DNA of 64,000 nucleotides from an uncultured Chitinophaga sp. (GTDB lineage: Bacteria; Bacteroidota; Bacteroidia; Chitinophagales; Chitinophagaceae): contig NZ_CAMLHC010000035.1 of the NCBI RefSeq assembly GCF_946479755.1, positions 16,413 through 80,412 on the forward strand, read 5' to 3'. Positions 33,958 to 43,614 of the stretch are shown one piece after another. The translations under genes were made by a program, and so were the position numbers. Every line of letters begins with the position of its first letter. Position 1 is the first letter of the stretch. The notes beneath the pieces were generated by a model, which was not told the origin of the DNA, ran no database searches, and saw nothing but the letters and a program-made list of their open reading frames with translations.

Positions 33958-36900
33958 ATGTCTAAACGTTATGCACGTTTATGGCTGTGGCACCGCCATG
34001 CCTGGCTATGTGGGCTGTTGCCATTGCTATGCTGCCAGCTCCTGCAGGCCCAGCAAAAACAAATTACCGGCGTCGTTTCGGATTCCACCTCCGGTGTACT
34101 GACCGGCGTTACCGTGCAGGTAGCGGGTAAAGCCATCGGTACCCAAACGGACGCCAAAGGTGTTTATCACATCACAGCAGCACCTGGTGATATGCTGTCT
34201 TTCCGCTTTATCGGTTATGAAGAAAAAAAGGTGGTGGTAGGTACGCAGGCTGTCATCAATGTGCTGCTAGCGCCCAATACCGCCGGCCTGAGCGAAGTAG
34301 TCGTCATCGGATACGGCGCCCGTCAGAAAAAAGACCTCACCGGCGCTGTGGCAACGCTTAACAGTAAACAAATGCAGGACCTGCCGGTAGCGGGGGTAGA
34401 CCAGAAGCTGACCGGACAGATACCTGGCGTACAGGTGAGTGCAGTATCCGGAACCCCCGGTGGCGGCGCTGCCATTAAAATCAGGGGCTCCGGCTCCTTC
34501 GGCGCCAGCAGCGATCCGCTTTTTGTGATAGACGGCTTTCCCATCGCCGCCAGCTTCGGTCAACAGGCAAGCCCCCTGGGTTTCATCAATCCTGATGATA
34601 TAGAGAACATCACCATCCTGAAAGATGCCTCTTCCACCGCCATCTACGGCAGCCGTGGCTCTAACGGCGTAGCCATCGTGACCACCAAAAGAGGACAGAA
34701 AGGCGTACCCCTGGTGCAGGTCAACAGTTACTACGGTGTGCAGGAAGTGCCGCAAAAAGGCCGCCCGCAGATGCTCAACGCCCGGGAGTTCGCGCAGTTC
34801 AGGAAAGATATTATCGTGGATGATTTTGCCTCCCGCGGACAGACAGCCACCGATGCGGACATACCCGAAGAATACCGCCATCCGGAACAGTACGGCGAAG
34901 GCACCAACTGGTACAATACCGTATTGCGCAAAGCACCCCAGCATAATACGACCGTCAGCGTTAGTGGCGGCTCCGAAAATACCCGCTACTATTTTTCTTT
35001 CGGTTATTTTAAACAGGACGGCGTACTGCGCTATACCGGCTACGATCGCTATACGGTCAGGGCTAACATCGAAAGTAATATCGGCCGCAAAATTAAAATA
35101 GGGCTGAACCTGGCACCGACTTATCATACACAGGCTGTCAACGATTTTGAAAACGGTTTTACAGATGTACTGACCCGCAGCCTGTGGTTAAGCCCTCTTG
35201 TCCCGGTAACAGACAAAAACGGCGCCCGTACTCCCTATATCAGTTCCCCGGGGATGTTCAGCGCCGCTAATCCGCTGAACTCCCTCGAGTATGGCGCCAC
35301 CAAAATTAAGTCGCTCACCGGGCTGGCCACTACCTACGCGGAGTATGAAATCATCCCGGGACTGAAAGCCAAAGGCAGTTTTAATGTCAGTTACGGCAAC
35401 GGCTCAACGTTTGTTTTTAACCCATCTTTCCTGGGAGGCGTCAACAACCCGCCGCCCAGCATCCCCAATTCTTCACAGTCCAAGGCCAACGGCCTGAACT
35501 GGCTGGGGGAGATGCTGCTGACATACGACCGTACCTTTCATAAAGACCATTCCCTCAACGTGGTGCTGGGCTACACCGCCCAGAAATCCCGCGAAGACAT
35601 GCTGGTGATCAACGCGAGCAACTATCCCGATGATCTCATTAAACCCATCGGCGCCGCAGCCACCATCCCTTCCTATACGCAGGATGTGCAGGAATGGGCC
35701 ATCCTCTCATACCTCGGCAGGATCAACTATGCGTTTAAAGATAAATACCTGTTCACCGCAACGGTCCGTTCCGACGGTTCCTCCCGTTTCGGCTACAATA
35801 CCCGCTACGGCACCTTTCCTTCCGCCGCCATTGCCTGGAGAGCTTCAGAAGAACCGTTCCTGAAACAGGTTTCCTGGCTGAGCGATCTGAAAGCAAGAGT
35901 GAGTTACGGTCTCTCCGGCAATTATAACATCGGTAACTATACGTACATGTCCAATGTAGTCACCAACAACTATGTGTTGGGCAACCAGATTGCCAGCGGC
36001 CGTACCACCTCGTCGCTCAGCAACCCGGACCTCACCTGGGAAGAATCTTCCCAGCTGGATGCCGGCGTGGACGTAGGACTTTTTCGTAATCGTATTACCC
36101 TGACCGTAGACTATTACAAACGCCTCACCAAAGGCATGTTGTACAATTCAGAGATCCCGCTCTCCTCGGGATATACAAATGTGATCATCAACGCCGGCAA
36201 AGTTGAGAACCACGGCCTGGAAGTAGGCGTGAGCAGCGAGAATATCAGCGGCGCCTTCACCTGGACCACCAGCGCCAATATTGCCTTTAACCGCAACAAA
36301 GTCCTGGCGCTCAACGATCGCAATGACCCCATCTACAGCGGCAGAAGCGGAGAGGGCTCTTTTACTCATATCACCGAAGTGGGTAAACCGGTGGGGCTTT
36401 TTTATGGCTATGTGGTGGAAGGCATTTATAAAGACCAGGCAGATCTGGACAAGTCGCCGAAGCATGTCACCTCGGTGGTAGGCTCTATCAAATACAAAGA
36501 CGTAGACGGTAACGGTGTGATAGAACCGGTCAACGATTTTGCCATCATCGGAGATCCTAATCCGAAATTTGTATGGGGGCTGACCAATAATTTCTCTTTT
36601 AAAGGCATCGACCTGGGTATTGTGCTGACAGGCGCGCAGGGCGGACAGGTGATGAAAGCGGCCAACCAGTACCTGCAAAACATCGATGGTATCTTCAATA
36701 CCGACAGGAGTGTGCTGAACCGCTGGCGCTCGGCGCAAAACCCGGGTGATGGTAAAACACCGACCACCAACGGCGCCCGTGTAATTTACCGCGATGTAAA
36801 TTCCTCCTGGATCGAAAGTGGTTCTTTTATGCGCATTCAGAATATCACCCTGGGGTATAATCTGAATAAGGACTGGCTGCAGCGGACCCGGTTTATTTCA

Positions 36901-37086
36901 CGGGCGCGCCTATACGCCAGTGTGCAGAACCTGCATACGTTCACCCGTTATTCCGGCGCTAATCCGGAAGTAAGCCGCAAAACGGTGTCGGGCAATGCTA
37001 CCAGCACTGCACTGACGCCGGGAGAGGATTTTACCAACTATCCACTGGCAAGGACTTACACACTGGGTATCAACCTGTCTTTTTAA
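33958..37086 (+). CDS. SusC-like TonB-dependent outer-membrane transporter
   Basis: ATG 33958 gives 1042 residues with a signal peptide ending LLQAQ. A carboxypeptidase-regulatory-like domain (ITGVVSDSTSGVLTGVTVQV) is followed by the SusC plug signature SEVVVIGYGARQKKDLTGAV, the plug domain with GSFGASSDPLFVIDG, and a 22-strand barrel ending in TYTLGINLSF with the terminal Phe needed for insertion. It takes oligosaccharides across the outer membrane using TonB. The next two genes are its SusD partner and a rhamnosidase, suggesting rhamnose-containing glycans as substrate. Confidence 0.93.
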   Translation: MSKRYARLWLWHRHAWLCGLLPLLCCQLLQAQQKQITGVVSDSTSGVLTGVTVQVAGKAIGTQTDAKGVYHITAAPGDMLSFRFIGYEEKKVVVGTQAVINVLLAPNTAGLSEVVVIGYGARQKKDLTGAVATLNSKQMQDLPVAGVDQKLTGQIPGVQVSAVSGTPGGGAAIKIRGSGSFGASSDPLFVIDGFPIAASFGQQASPLGFINPDDIENITILKDASSTAIYGSRGSNGVAIVTTKRGQKGVPLVQVNSYYGVQEVPQKGRPQMLNAREFAQFRKDIIVDDFASRGQTATDADIPEEYRHPEQYGEGTNWYNTVLRKAPQHNTTVSVSGGSENTRYYFSFGYFKQDGVLRYTGYDRYTVRANIESNIGRKIKIGLNLAPTYHTQAVNDFENGFTDVLTRSLWLSPLVPVTDKNGARTPYISSPGMFSAANPLNSLEYGATKIKSLTGLATTYAEYEIIPGLKAKGSFNVSYGNGSTFVFNPSFLGGVNNPPPSIPNSSQSKANGLNWLGEMLLTYDRTFHKDHSLNVVLGYTAQKSREDMLVINASNYPDDLIKPIGAAATIPSYTQDVQEWAILSYLGRINYAFKDKYLFTATVRSDGSSRFGYNTRYGTFPSAAIAWRASEEPFLKQVSWLSDLKARVSYGLSGNYNIGNYTYMSNVVTNNYVLGNQIASGRTTSSLSNPDLTWEESSQLDAGVDVGLFRNRITLTVDYYKRLTKGMLYNSEIPLSSGYTNVIINAGKVENHGLEVGVSSENISGAFTWTTSANIAFNRNKVLALNDRNDPIYSGRSGEGSFTHITEVGKPVGLFYGYVVEGIYKDQADLDKSPKHVTSVVGSIKYKDVDGNGVIEPVNDFAIIGDPNPKFVWGLTNNFSFKGIDLGIVLTGAQGGQVMKAANQYLQNIDGIFNTDRSVLNRWRSAQNPGDGKTPTTNGARVIYRDVNSSWIESGSFMRIQNITLGYNLNKDWLQRTRFISRARLYASVQNLHTFTRYSGANPEVSRKTVSGNATSTALTPGEDFTNYPLARTYTLGINLSF

Positions 37087-37104
37087 AAGGAAAAAATGTG
37101 TCTT

Positions 37105-38613
37105 ATGAAAAGGGTTTGTTATTTTTTAGGTATCAGTATTTATTTATGCAGCTGCGGCAAAAGTTTCCTCGACCTGAATCCGGAAACCTCCATCAACGGC
37201 GCTGCTTTCTATAAAACGGAAGGAGAGATAGAACAGGCGGTCAACGGCGCCTATAATATCCTGCAACCGCTAGGTACAGAGAGTTACTGGATTTTCGGGG
37301 AGATGCGCTCCGATAATACCGCTTTCCAGTACAATACGGCCGACAGGGGCCATGAACAATGGGAGTTTGTGGATGAGTTCCTGGCGGGCGCCACGGCGGA
37401 ATGTATTACCAATTTCTGGAAGAACAGTTATGTTGGTATTTCCAGGGCCAATGACGTGCTGGATAACATTCCGAATGTAAAATCAGGATTCTCTGCAGGA
37501 AAGCAGGACCAATATACCGGTGAGGCTGAATTTCTCCGTGCTTTTCACTATTTTAACCTCGTGCGCCAGTTTGGTGGTGTGCCGCTGCGGGACCATTCCG
37601 TGGTGGCGCCGGGCGGGGCGCTGTCGAAAGGACGGGCTACAGCAGAGGAAGTGTATGCACGCATCATTGCAGACCTGACCGACGCGGCGGCTAAGCTGCC
37701 GGCATCGTATACCGGCGCTTCCGTAGGCAGGGCCACTTCCGGCGCCGCCTATACGTTGCTCGGTAAAGTGTATCTGACCCGCCGTCAATACAGTGAGGCA
37801 CTGACAGCACTCAAAAAAGCAGCGACCATGGGATATAGCCTGCTGCCCAATTATGCGGACAACTTTGAGCCCGGAAAGAAGAACGGACCAGAATCTATTT
37901 TTGAAATACAATACCTGGGTGCGCAGACAGGGCTGTTCAGTACGTTCATGTACATCTTTGCACCATATACTTCCGGCAGCGCGGTGACGGGCGACAGTAA
38001 GACGAGCATCAACGGCAGCGGCTCCGGGTGGAATATTCCCACGGCGGATATGATCAGCGCCTACGAGCCGAATGACAAACGGAAAGACATATCGCTGGCG
38101 GAAGGGTATAAAGCCGCTAACGGCAGTTTTGTGGCAATACCCTACGTGAAGAAATACAATCACGGCTATACGGAGGTAGGCCGCACGAATGATAACTTCC
38201 CGGTGCTCCGTTATGCTGATGTGCTCCTGATGATCGCAGAGTGCCTGAACGAGCAGGCTTTCGTACCTAACGGAGAGGCTTTTGATCTGTTGAACCAGGT
38301 ACGCGTCCGGGCTGGCCTGCCGAAGAAAACGGCCGGCAATGCCGATCCTGCGCTGAATGTTGCCAGCCAGGAAGATTTCAGAAAAGCCATATACCACGAA
38401 CGGCAGGTGGAACTGGCCTTTGAAAACCACCGCTGGTACGATTTGGTGCGTACCGGTAAAGCCGTGGAGATCATGAATGCCCACGGCGTCCGTGAGAAAC
38501 AACAGAAAAACTATATACCCGGCAACGCTTACCAGGTGACCACGAACCGGTTGCTGTTGCCCATTCCGCAAACGGATATCAACCTGGATAACCTGACTCA
38601 AAACCCGCAATAG
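37105..38613 (+). CDS. SusD-like glycan-binding lipoprotein
   Basis: About 502 residues from ATG 37105 (MKRVCYFLG); ATG 37096 is an alternative. The lipobox is in YLCSCGKSFLDLNP. The SusD fold is shown by FLDLNPETSINGAAFYKTEGE near the N-terminus, TPR-like helices (EAEFLRAFHYFNLVRQFGGVP) and the C-terminal HERQVELAFENHRWYDLVRTG. It binds the glycan at the cell surface and closes over its SusC partner. It starts 18 bases after the SusC stop; same operon. Confidence 0.93.
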   Translation: MKRVCYFLGISIYLCSCGKSFLDLNPETSINGAAFYKTEGEIEQAVNGAYNILQPLGTESYWIFGEMRSDNTAFQYNTADRGHEQWEFVDEFLAGATAECITNFWKNSYVGISRANDVLDNIPNVKSGFSAGKQDQYTGEAEFLRAFHYFNLVRQFGGVPLRDHSVVAPGGALSKGRATAEEVYARIIADLTDAAAKLPASYTGASVGRATSGAAYTLLGKVYLTRRQYSEALTALKKAATMGYSLLPNYADNFEPGKKNGPESIFEIQYLGAQTGLFSTFMYIFAPYTSGSAVTGDSKTSINGSGSGWNIPTADMISAYEPNDKRKDISLAEGYKAANGSFVAIPYVKKYNHGYTEVGRTNDNFPVLRYADVLLMIAECLNEQAFVPNGEAFDLLNQVRVRAGLPKKTAGNADPALNVASQEDFRKAIYHERQVELAFENHRWYDLVRTGKAVEIMNAHGVREKQQKNYIPGNAYQVTTNRLLLPIPQTDINLDNLTQNPQ

Positions 38614-38631
38614 TATTCAAAATTTTTTATC

Positions 38632-41391
38632 ATGATCAGACAGATTGTTCTTTTGTTTTTGTTTATCACGGTAGCCTGCACGGCACAAACCGGCCAGACG
38701 GCGTTGACCCGTCTGCGTTGTGAATACCGTGAAAACCCGCTTGGCATCGATGCTGCCACACCCCGCCTGAGCTGGGAGATCACCAGCAATAAACGGAATG
38801 TGATGCAGCAGGCTTATCAGATTATGGTCGCATCATCACTGGCAGACCTGGAAGCGGATAAGGCGGACCTGTGGAATACCGGTAAAGTCAGCTCGGACCA
38901 GTCGCTTGGCGTATCCTACGCCGGTAAGCCGTTGGGCACCGGCGCCGCCTGTTTCTGGAAAGTGAAAGTATGGACCAGCGATGGAAAAGAATCTGCGTGG
39001 AGCGAACCCGCCTCGTGGACGATGGGACTGTTGCAGCCATCCGACTGGCAGGCGGTGTGGATCGGCCTGGACAGCGCTTTCGCCGGCGACCGGCCCACAG
39101 ATACTTTTACCCGCCTGTCGGCAAGGTACCTGAGAAAAGATTTCCGTCTTCCTAAAAAAGTAAAAAAAGCCACCGCTTATATCAGCGGGGTAGGGTTGTA
39201 TGAACTGTATCTCAACGGCAGCAAGACAGGTAAAGATGTGCTGGCGCCGGGACCTACGGAATATAACAAGAGGACCTTCTACAATACGTATGATGTTACT
39301 TCACAGCTGCAGCAGGGAGATAACACCATTGGCGCTATCCTCGGCAACGGCCGTTATTTCTCCATGAGAGGCAACGGTTCCGGCCTGCCGCCGATCACTA
39401 ATTTCGGTTATCCGAAAATGATCTGCCAGGTGGAGGTGCAGTATGAAGACGGGTCGACGGAGAGGATCGTTACCGATAACAGCTGGAAGGTAACAGCCAG
39501 CGGCCCGGTAGGCGCCAATAATGAGTATGACGGCGAGGAATATGACGCCACCAAAGAAATGCCGGGATGGAGCAAGCCTGGCTTTAACGCTGCTTCCTGG
39601 TTGCCGGTACAGCTGGTGTCTAAACCGGGAGCGCTGTTGGTAGCGCAGATGAACAATAATATTCGTGTAATGGATACCGTTAAGGCGCAGCAGGTAAAAG
39701 AGATAAAGCCCGGTGTATTTATCTATGATATGGGACAGAACTTTGTGGGATGGGTACGGCTGAAAGTAAAGGGGCCCGGCGGAACACAGGTGGCGCTGCG
39801 GTTCGCAGAAAGACTGAACGACGACGGTTCGCTGTATATGGCCAACCTGCGTTCCGCAAAGGTAACGGACAAGTATACACTGAGGGGAAAAGATACAGAA
39901 GAATGGGAGCCGCGGTTTACCTATCATGGTTTTCGTTATGTAGAGGTGACAGGCTATCCCGGGAAGCCGGACCTGTCGGCCATCGAAGGAAGGGTGGTGT
40001 ATGACGATATGGCTACTGCCGGTCATTTTGAAACTTCCAATGACGTGATCAACCAGGTTTATAAGAATGCCTACTGGGGCATCCGTGGCAACTACCGTGG
40101 GATGCCTACCGATTGTCCGCAACGCGACGAGCGGATGGGATGGCTGGGAGACCGTGCCGTGGGCGCCAGAGGAGAAAGTTTCGTTTTCGATAACCATCTG
40201 CTGTACGCCAAGTGGCTGCAGGATATAGAAGACGCGCAAACAGCAGAAGGGAGTGTGCCTGATGTAGCGCCATCCTACTGGCGGATGTATTCCGATAACA
40301 TGACCTGGCCGGCCGCTTACCTGATCATCGCCAACCTGTTGTATGAACAATATGGCGACGATCAGCCCATTCGTAAGCACTATGCCTCCATGAAAAAGTG
40401 GATGGCCTACATGAAAGACAAATACATGAAAGAGTATATTCTCACCAAGGATACCTACGGCGACTGGTGTATGCCGCCGGAATCGCCGGAGCTGATACAT
40501 TCCAAAGATCCGGCCCGCAAGACCGCCGGTGATTTCCTCGGTACTGCTTTCTACTACCATCTGCTGACACTCATGGAACGTTTCGCCACCATTACCGGTA
40601 ATACCGCAGATGTGGCGGCTTTCAAGGCGCTGGGCGAAAATGTAAAAACGGCCTTCAATAAAAAATTCCTGAACCAGGAAGGGGGGTATTATGCGAATAA
40701 TACGCCTACCGCCAATATCTTCTCCCTGGCTTACCAGCTGGCGCCGGAAGACAAGCAAAAACAGGTGTTCCAGCATATCGCAGACAAAACGCTCAACGAC
40801 TACAAGGGGCATATCAGCACCGGCCTGGTAGGAGCGGAGTGGCTGATGCGTACGTTGACCAACTATGGCCGCGGCGATATCGCTTACCGGCTGGCGACCA
40901 ACACCACTTACCCCAGCTGGGGATATATGGCCAAAGAAGGCGCTACTACTATCTGGGAGCTGTGGAACGGCAATACCGCCGATCCGGCGATGAACTCCGG
41001 CAATCACGTGATGCTGCTGGGAGACCTGGTGGTATGGTATTACCAGAACCTCGGCGCCATCCAGCCGGACCCCGCTGCGCCAGGATTTAAAAAGATTATT
41101 ATGAAACCGCTGGTTGTGGGGGACCTGAAAAAGGTAGAGGCTTCCTATCGTTCTGGCTACGGTATGATACGCAGTAACTGGGAAAAGACAGATAAGAATT
41201 TTAAATGGCGTATCAGCGTTCCCGTTAATACGCATGCGACGGTATATGTTCCTGCAAAAGACGCTAATGGTATAAAAGAGGGAGGGAAGCCGCTGGCAGA
41301 TAATAAGGAGGTGAAATTCCTCCGGATGGAGGATGGTTATGCGGTGTATGAGATTCCGTCAGGAGATTATGAGATCGTGAACGACAATTGA
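38632..41391 (+). CDS. GH78 alpha-L-rhamnosidase
   Basis: A 919-residue secreted enzyme with signal MIRQIVLLFLFITVACTAQ. Order of domains: beta-sandwich (LRCEYRENPLGIDAATPRLSW, the GH78 N-terminal signature), Bac_rhamnosid-type carbohydrate-binding domain (SGVGLYELYLNGSKTG), (alpha/alpha)6 barrel and a C-terminal sandwich. The catalytic acid is Glu500 in DCPQRDERMGWLGD, and GEMxW-type features appear as WELWNG later. It removes terminal alpha-L-rhamnose from pectin, flavonoid or exopolysaccharide. It starts 18 bases after SusD, closing a three-gene locus. Confidence 0.92.
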   Translation: MIRQIVLLFLFITVACTAQTGQTALTRLRCEYRENPLGIDAATPRLSWEITSNKRNVMQQAYQIMVASSLADLEADKADLWNTGKVSSDQSLGVSYAGKPLGTGAACFWKVKVWTSDGKESAWSEPASWTMGLLQPSDWQAVWIGLDSAFAGDRPTDTFTRLSARYLRKDFRLPKKVKKATAYISGVGLYELYLNGSKTGKDVLAPGPTEYNKRTFYNTYDVTSQLQQGDNTIGAILGNGRYFSMRGNGSGLPPITNFGYPKMICQVEVQYEDGSTERIVTDNSWKVTASGPVGANNEYDGEEYDATKEMPGWSKPGFNAASWLPVQLVSKPGALLVAQMNNNIRVMDTVKAQQVKEIKPGVFIYDMGQNFVGWVRLKVKGPGGTQVALRFAERLNDDGSLYMANLRSAKVTDKYTLRGKDTEEWEPRFTYHGFRYVEVTGYPGKPDLSAIEGRVVYDDMATAGHFETSNDVINQVYKNAYWGIRGNYRGMPTDCPQRDERMGWLGDRAVGARGESFVFDNHLLYAKWLQDIEDAQTAEGSVPDVAPSYWRMYSDNMTWPAAYLIIANLLYEQYGDDQPIRKHYASMKKWMAYMKDKYMKEYILTKDTYGDWCMPPESPELIHSKDPARKTAGDFLGTAFYYHLLTLMERFATITGNTADVAAFKALGENVKTAFNKKFLNQEGGYYANNTPTANIFSLAYQLAPEDKQKQVFQHIADKTLNDYKGHISTGLVGAEWLMRTLTNYGRGDIAYRLATNTTYPSWGYMAKEGATTIWELWNGNTADPAMNSGNHVMLLGDLVVWYYQNLGAIQPDPAAPGFKKIIMKPLVVGDLKKVEASYRSGYGMIRSNWEKTDKNFKWRISVPVNTHATVYVPAKDANGIKEGGKPLADNKEVKFLRMEDGYAVYEIPSGDYEIVNDN

Positions 41392-41412
41392 TGGTGACTA
41401 ATGATGAATGCG

Positions 41413-41448
41413 GCCCCCATAGGCATATGCCTGTGGGGGCTGTTTTTT
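41413..41448 (+). terminator. Terminator after the rhamnosidase gene
   Basis: GCCCCCATAGGC and GCCTGTGGGGGC form a 12-bp stem (one G-U) around ATAT, followed by TGTTTTTT. Confidence 0.88.
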
Positions 41449-41739
41449 ATAGGACTTCCTATTTTAACCTGTCGTTCGGTATGTCAACAACTTCAGAAGA
41501 GCGATCAATTAATACATTGTGATTATTTTTTATAATAGAGGGAGGGAAGAATCTTTGTGTCTTAGAGTAAAGATAAATACTGTACTGGGCACCCCTATAA
41601 ATTTTCTCTGGTTAATCATTGACCGGAGATAGGCTCATACATCTTGTTTTTGTAGCATATTTAATCAGACATTACCCGGGGATAAACCCGGGGATGGCGC
41701 TGTTGTGCCCCTTTGGCAGCGTTTTTAAAAGCAAAACTT
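41449..41739. other. Intergenic region before the methyltransferase gene
   Basis: About 290 AT-rich bases. A CCCGGGG...CCCGGGG inverted pair lies near 41677-41695. No gene or clear promoter pair identified. Confidence 0.35.
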
Positions 41740-42546
41740 ATGAAGTTGTTGAGCGTATTCAGAAAAAAAAAGAAGCACCCGGCAAAATTTGGCTGGTTTG
41801 GAAATTACCCCAGCTGGCTTGAAGCAAAAAAACTCACTTCCGGATATGAAGCAAAGAATATCCTGGAGACAACAAAAAAATCACTGTTACTGGTAAAAAG
41901 CGGAGAGGCGGTTTACGAGCGGGATTCTGTATTATTTGATACCAAAGAATATCCATATGCAGTGATTGCTGCTTTGTTGTATACAGCGATGAAGAATGGC
42001 AACAAGCTACATGTAATTGATTTTGGAGGTTCATTAGGAACTACCTGGTACCAGGTAAAAGATTTTATTCCTGCCGGATTGGTCGTCACCTGGGCTATTG
42101 TGGAGCAACCGGCATATGTAACAGAAGGTAGAAAATATTTTGAAGATGATCAGCTGAAATTTTATTACACGATAGAAGAATGCCTGAAGGAAGTAGGAGT
42201 GGTACACCTGATTTTTCTCTCCGGCGTTGTGCAGAACCTGGAAGATCCGCATGCATTTCTGGAGGAACTGGTAAGGTATCCGGTAAACAATATTCTTTTT
42301 GACAGAACTACTTTTATCAAAGATCAGGATACAGACCGGCTTACAGTCCAGGTGGTATCTCCGGAAATATATGACGCACAATACCCTGTATGGTTTTTTA
42401 ATGAAGCATGTTTTCTGCATCACTTTCAATCGTTCAATATTAAAACTGAATTTTTCCCTTATGTAGAAGGGGAAAAAGATATTGCTATAGATGACCAGTT
42501 TATTGCCTATGGAAAAGGATTTTTCTTTGAAAGGAAAATCATGTGA
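41740..42546 (+). CDS. Methyltransferase, TIGR04325 type
   Basis: ATG 41740 gives about 268 residues. GWFGNYPSWLEAKKLTSGYEA at the N-terminus is the start pattern of TIGR04325 proteins, which occur in surface polysaccharide clusters. LHVIDFGGSLGTTWYQVKDF is the SAM-binding Gly-rich loop, and LIFLSGVVQNLEDPHAFLEEL follows. The gene is noticeably AT-rich (around 40% GC by eye) compared with its neighbours, as is common for polysaccharide genes. It stands alone with its own terminator; substrate unknown. Confidence 0.78.
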   Translation: MKLLSVFRKKKKHPAKFGWFGNYPSWLEAKKLTSGYEAKNILETTKKSLLLVKSGEAVYERDSVLFDTKEYPYAVIAALLYTAMKNGNKLHVIDFGGSLGTTWYQVKDFIPAGLVVTWAIVEQPAYVTEGRKYFEDDQLKFYYTIEECLKEVGVVHLIFLSGVVQNLEDPHAFLEELVRYPVNNILFDRTTFIKDQDTDRLTVQVVSPEIYDAQYPVWFFNEACFLHHFQSFNIKTEFFPYVEGEKDIAIDDQFIAYGKGFFFERKIM

Positions 42547-42558
42547 AGACAACCTCTC

Positions 42559-42589
42559 CGGGGCACTTGATGAAGTGCCCCGTTTTTTT
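42559..42589 (+). terminator. Terminator after the methyltransferase gene
   Basis: CGGGGCACTT pairs with AAGTGCCCCG around a 4-base loop, followed by T7. Confidence 0.9.
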
Positions 42590-42670
42590 CTGAAAATCCC
42601 CGTTTTTTTATCGGCAGCCCTGATTGTTAAACGAACCCCCGTCTCCCGTTAAAAAATTTTTTATTTTTTT

Positions 42671-42710
42671 GTAACCAATCGGTTACTTATATTTGTAACT
42701 GAACGGTTAC
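42671..42710 (+). promoter_or_regulatory. Promoter and twin operator of the ArsR gene
   Basis: GTAACCAATCGGTTAC (42671-42686) is a perfect inverted repeat; a second copy GTAACTGAACGGTTAC (42695-42710) has the same spacing with one arm imperfect. The -7 box TATATTTG (42688-42695) lies exactly between them. Binding of the ArsR-type protein to both would cover the promoter. Confidence 0.78.
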
Positions 42711-42722
42711 AAATTAATTCTT

Positions 42723-43052
42723 ATGCGCAGAGATGTTTTTCAGGCGATAGCAGACCCTACGAGAAGGGAAATTATTCACCTGTTGGCCGACAGGTCCCTG
42801 AGCCTGAACATGGTGGCTGACCATTTTGATATCAGTCGCCCCGCAATTTCCAAGCACGTGAAGATATTGACGGAATGCGGGCTTATTGTCATTCAGCAGC
42901 AGGGGCGGGAACGTCATTGTATGGCCAATCTGCACCAGCTGAAAGAAGTCTCGGAATGGGTGGAGAGCTACCGCCGGTTCTGGAACAAAAAACTGGATGC
43001 CCTGGAAGCTTTCCTGGAGGAGGATAGTAAAAAGAAAAAGAAGAAAAAGTAG
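42723..43052 (+). CDS. ArsR family transcriptional regulator
   Basis: A 109-residue winged helix repressor. IADPTRREIIHLLADRSLSLN, then FDISRPAISKHVKIL is the recognition helix, GRERHC the wing. There are no CxC metal ligands in helix 3, so it is of the metal-independent, SdpR-like group. It ends in a lysine run (seven K). It precedes by 24 bases an AHSA1/SRPBCC gene, the usual pairing in this phylum. The twin inverted repeats upstream indicate autorepression. Confidence 0.88.
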   Translation: MRRDVFQAIADPTRREIIHLLADRSLSLNMVADHFDISRPAISKHVKILTECGLIVIQQQGRERHCMANLHQLKEVSEWVESYRRFWNKKLDALEAFLEEDSKKKKKKK

Positions 43053-43076
43053 TACTCACTCTATAAATCACGCTTT

Positions 43077-43538
43077 ATGAAACATCAACCGCTAGTCGTT
43101 GAACGGTTACTGAATGCACCTGTCAATAAAGTTTGGGAGGCATTGACAGTAAAAGAAAAAATGAAAGTATGGTACTTTGATGTATCTGATTTTAAACCCG
43201 AAGTAGGGTTTGCGTTCAGTTTTATAGGCGCAGACCAGGATGTTGAATATATCCATCATTGTGTAGTGACGGCCGTGGTACCTGTCAGGAAGCTGTCCTA
43301 CACCTGGAAGTATGAAAATTATGAAGGCGAATCCTTGCTGACATTTGAATTACAGCCGGAAGGGGATAAAACCCGGCTGATACTGACGCATGAAGGACTG
43401 GAGACATTCCCGCAGCACCTGAAATCCTTTACCAGGGAAAGCTTTACTGGCGGCTGGAATTACTTTATCAACAATGCGCTGCCGAAGTATCTCGATCCTG
43501 AGTTTGTACCGGCGCCTGAGAGTGAAACCCGTTGCTAA
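43077..43538 (+). CDS. SRPBCC (AHSA1-like) domain protein
   Basis: A 153-residue single-domain protein of the START/Bet v1-like fold. It begins LVVERLLNAPVNKVWEALT, a standard SRPBCC opening, with KVWYFDVSDFKPEVGFAF and GGWNYFINNALPKYL later. Bacterial AHSA1-like proteins are small hydrophobic ligand-binding proteins, commonly coupled with ArsR genes; the ligand is unknown. Same operon as the ArsR gene. Confidence 0.85.
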   Translation: MKHQPLVVERLLNAPVNKVWEALTVKEKMKVWYFDVSDFKPEVGFAFSFIGADQDVEYIHHCVVTAVVPVRKLSYTWKYENYEGESLLTFELQPEGDKTRLILTHEGLETFPQHLKSFTRESFTGGWNYFINNALPKYLDPEFVPAPESETRC

Positions 43539-43570
43539 CCGGATTACATCAACATCATTCATATCACCAT

Positions 43571-43600
43571 CCCAGGGCGCTCCATGGCCCTGGGATTTTT
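43571..43600 (+). terminator. Terminator after the AHSA1 gene
   Basis: CCCAGGGC pairs with GCCCTGGG around an 8-base loop, followed by ATTTTT. Confidence 0.85.
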
Positions 43601-43614
43601 ATTATCTTGCCCCT

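Noticed and set aside
39301..41235. Long minus-strand ORF (644 codons) opposite the rhamnosidase gene
   Set aside because: Antisense shadow of a GH78 gene with all catalytic motifs; no recognisable protein features.
43474..43614. Extended start of the thioredoxin-like protein
   Set aside because: The extension overlaps the AHSA1 coding end and its terminator; the ATG at 43615 is followed by a normal membrane anchor.
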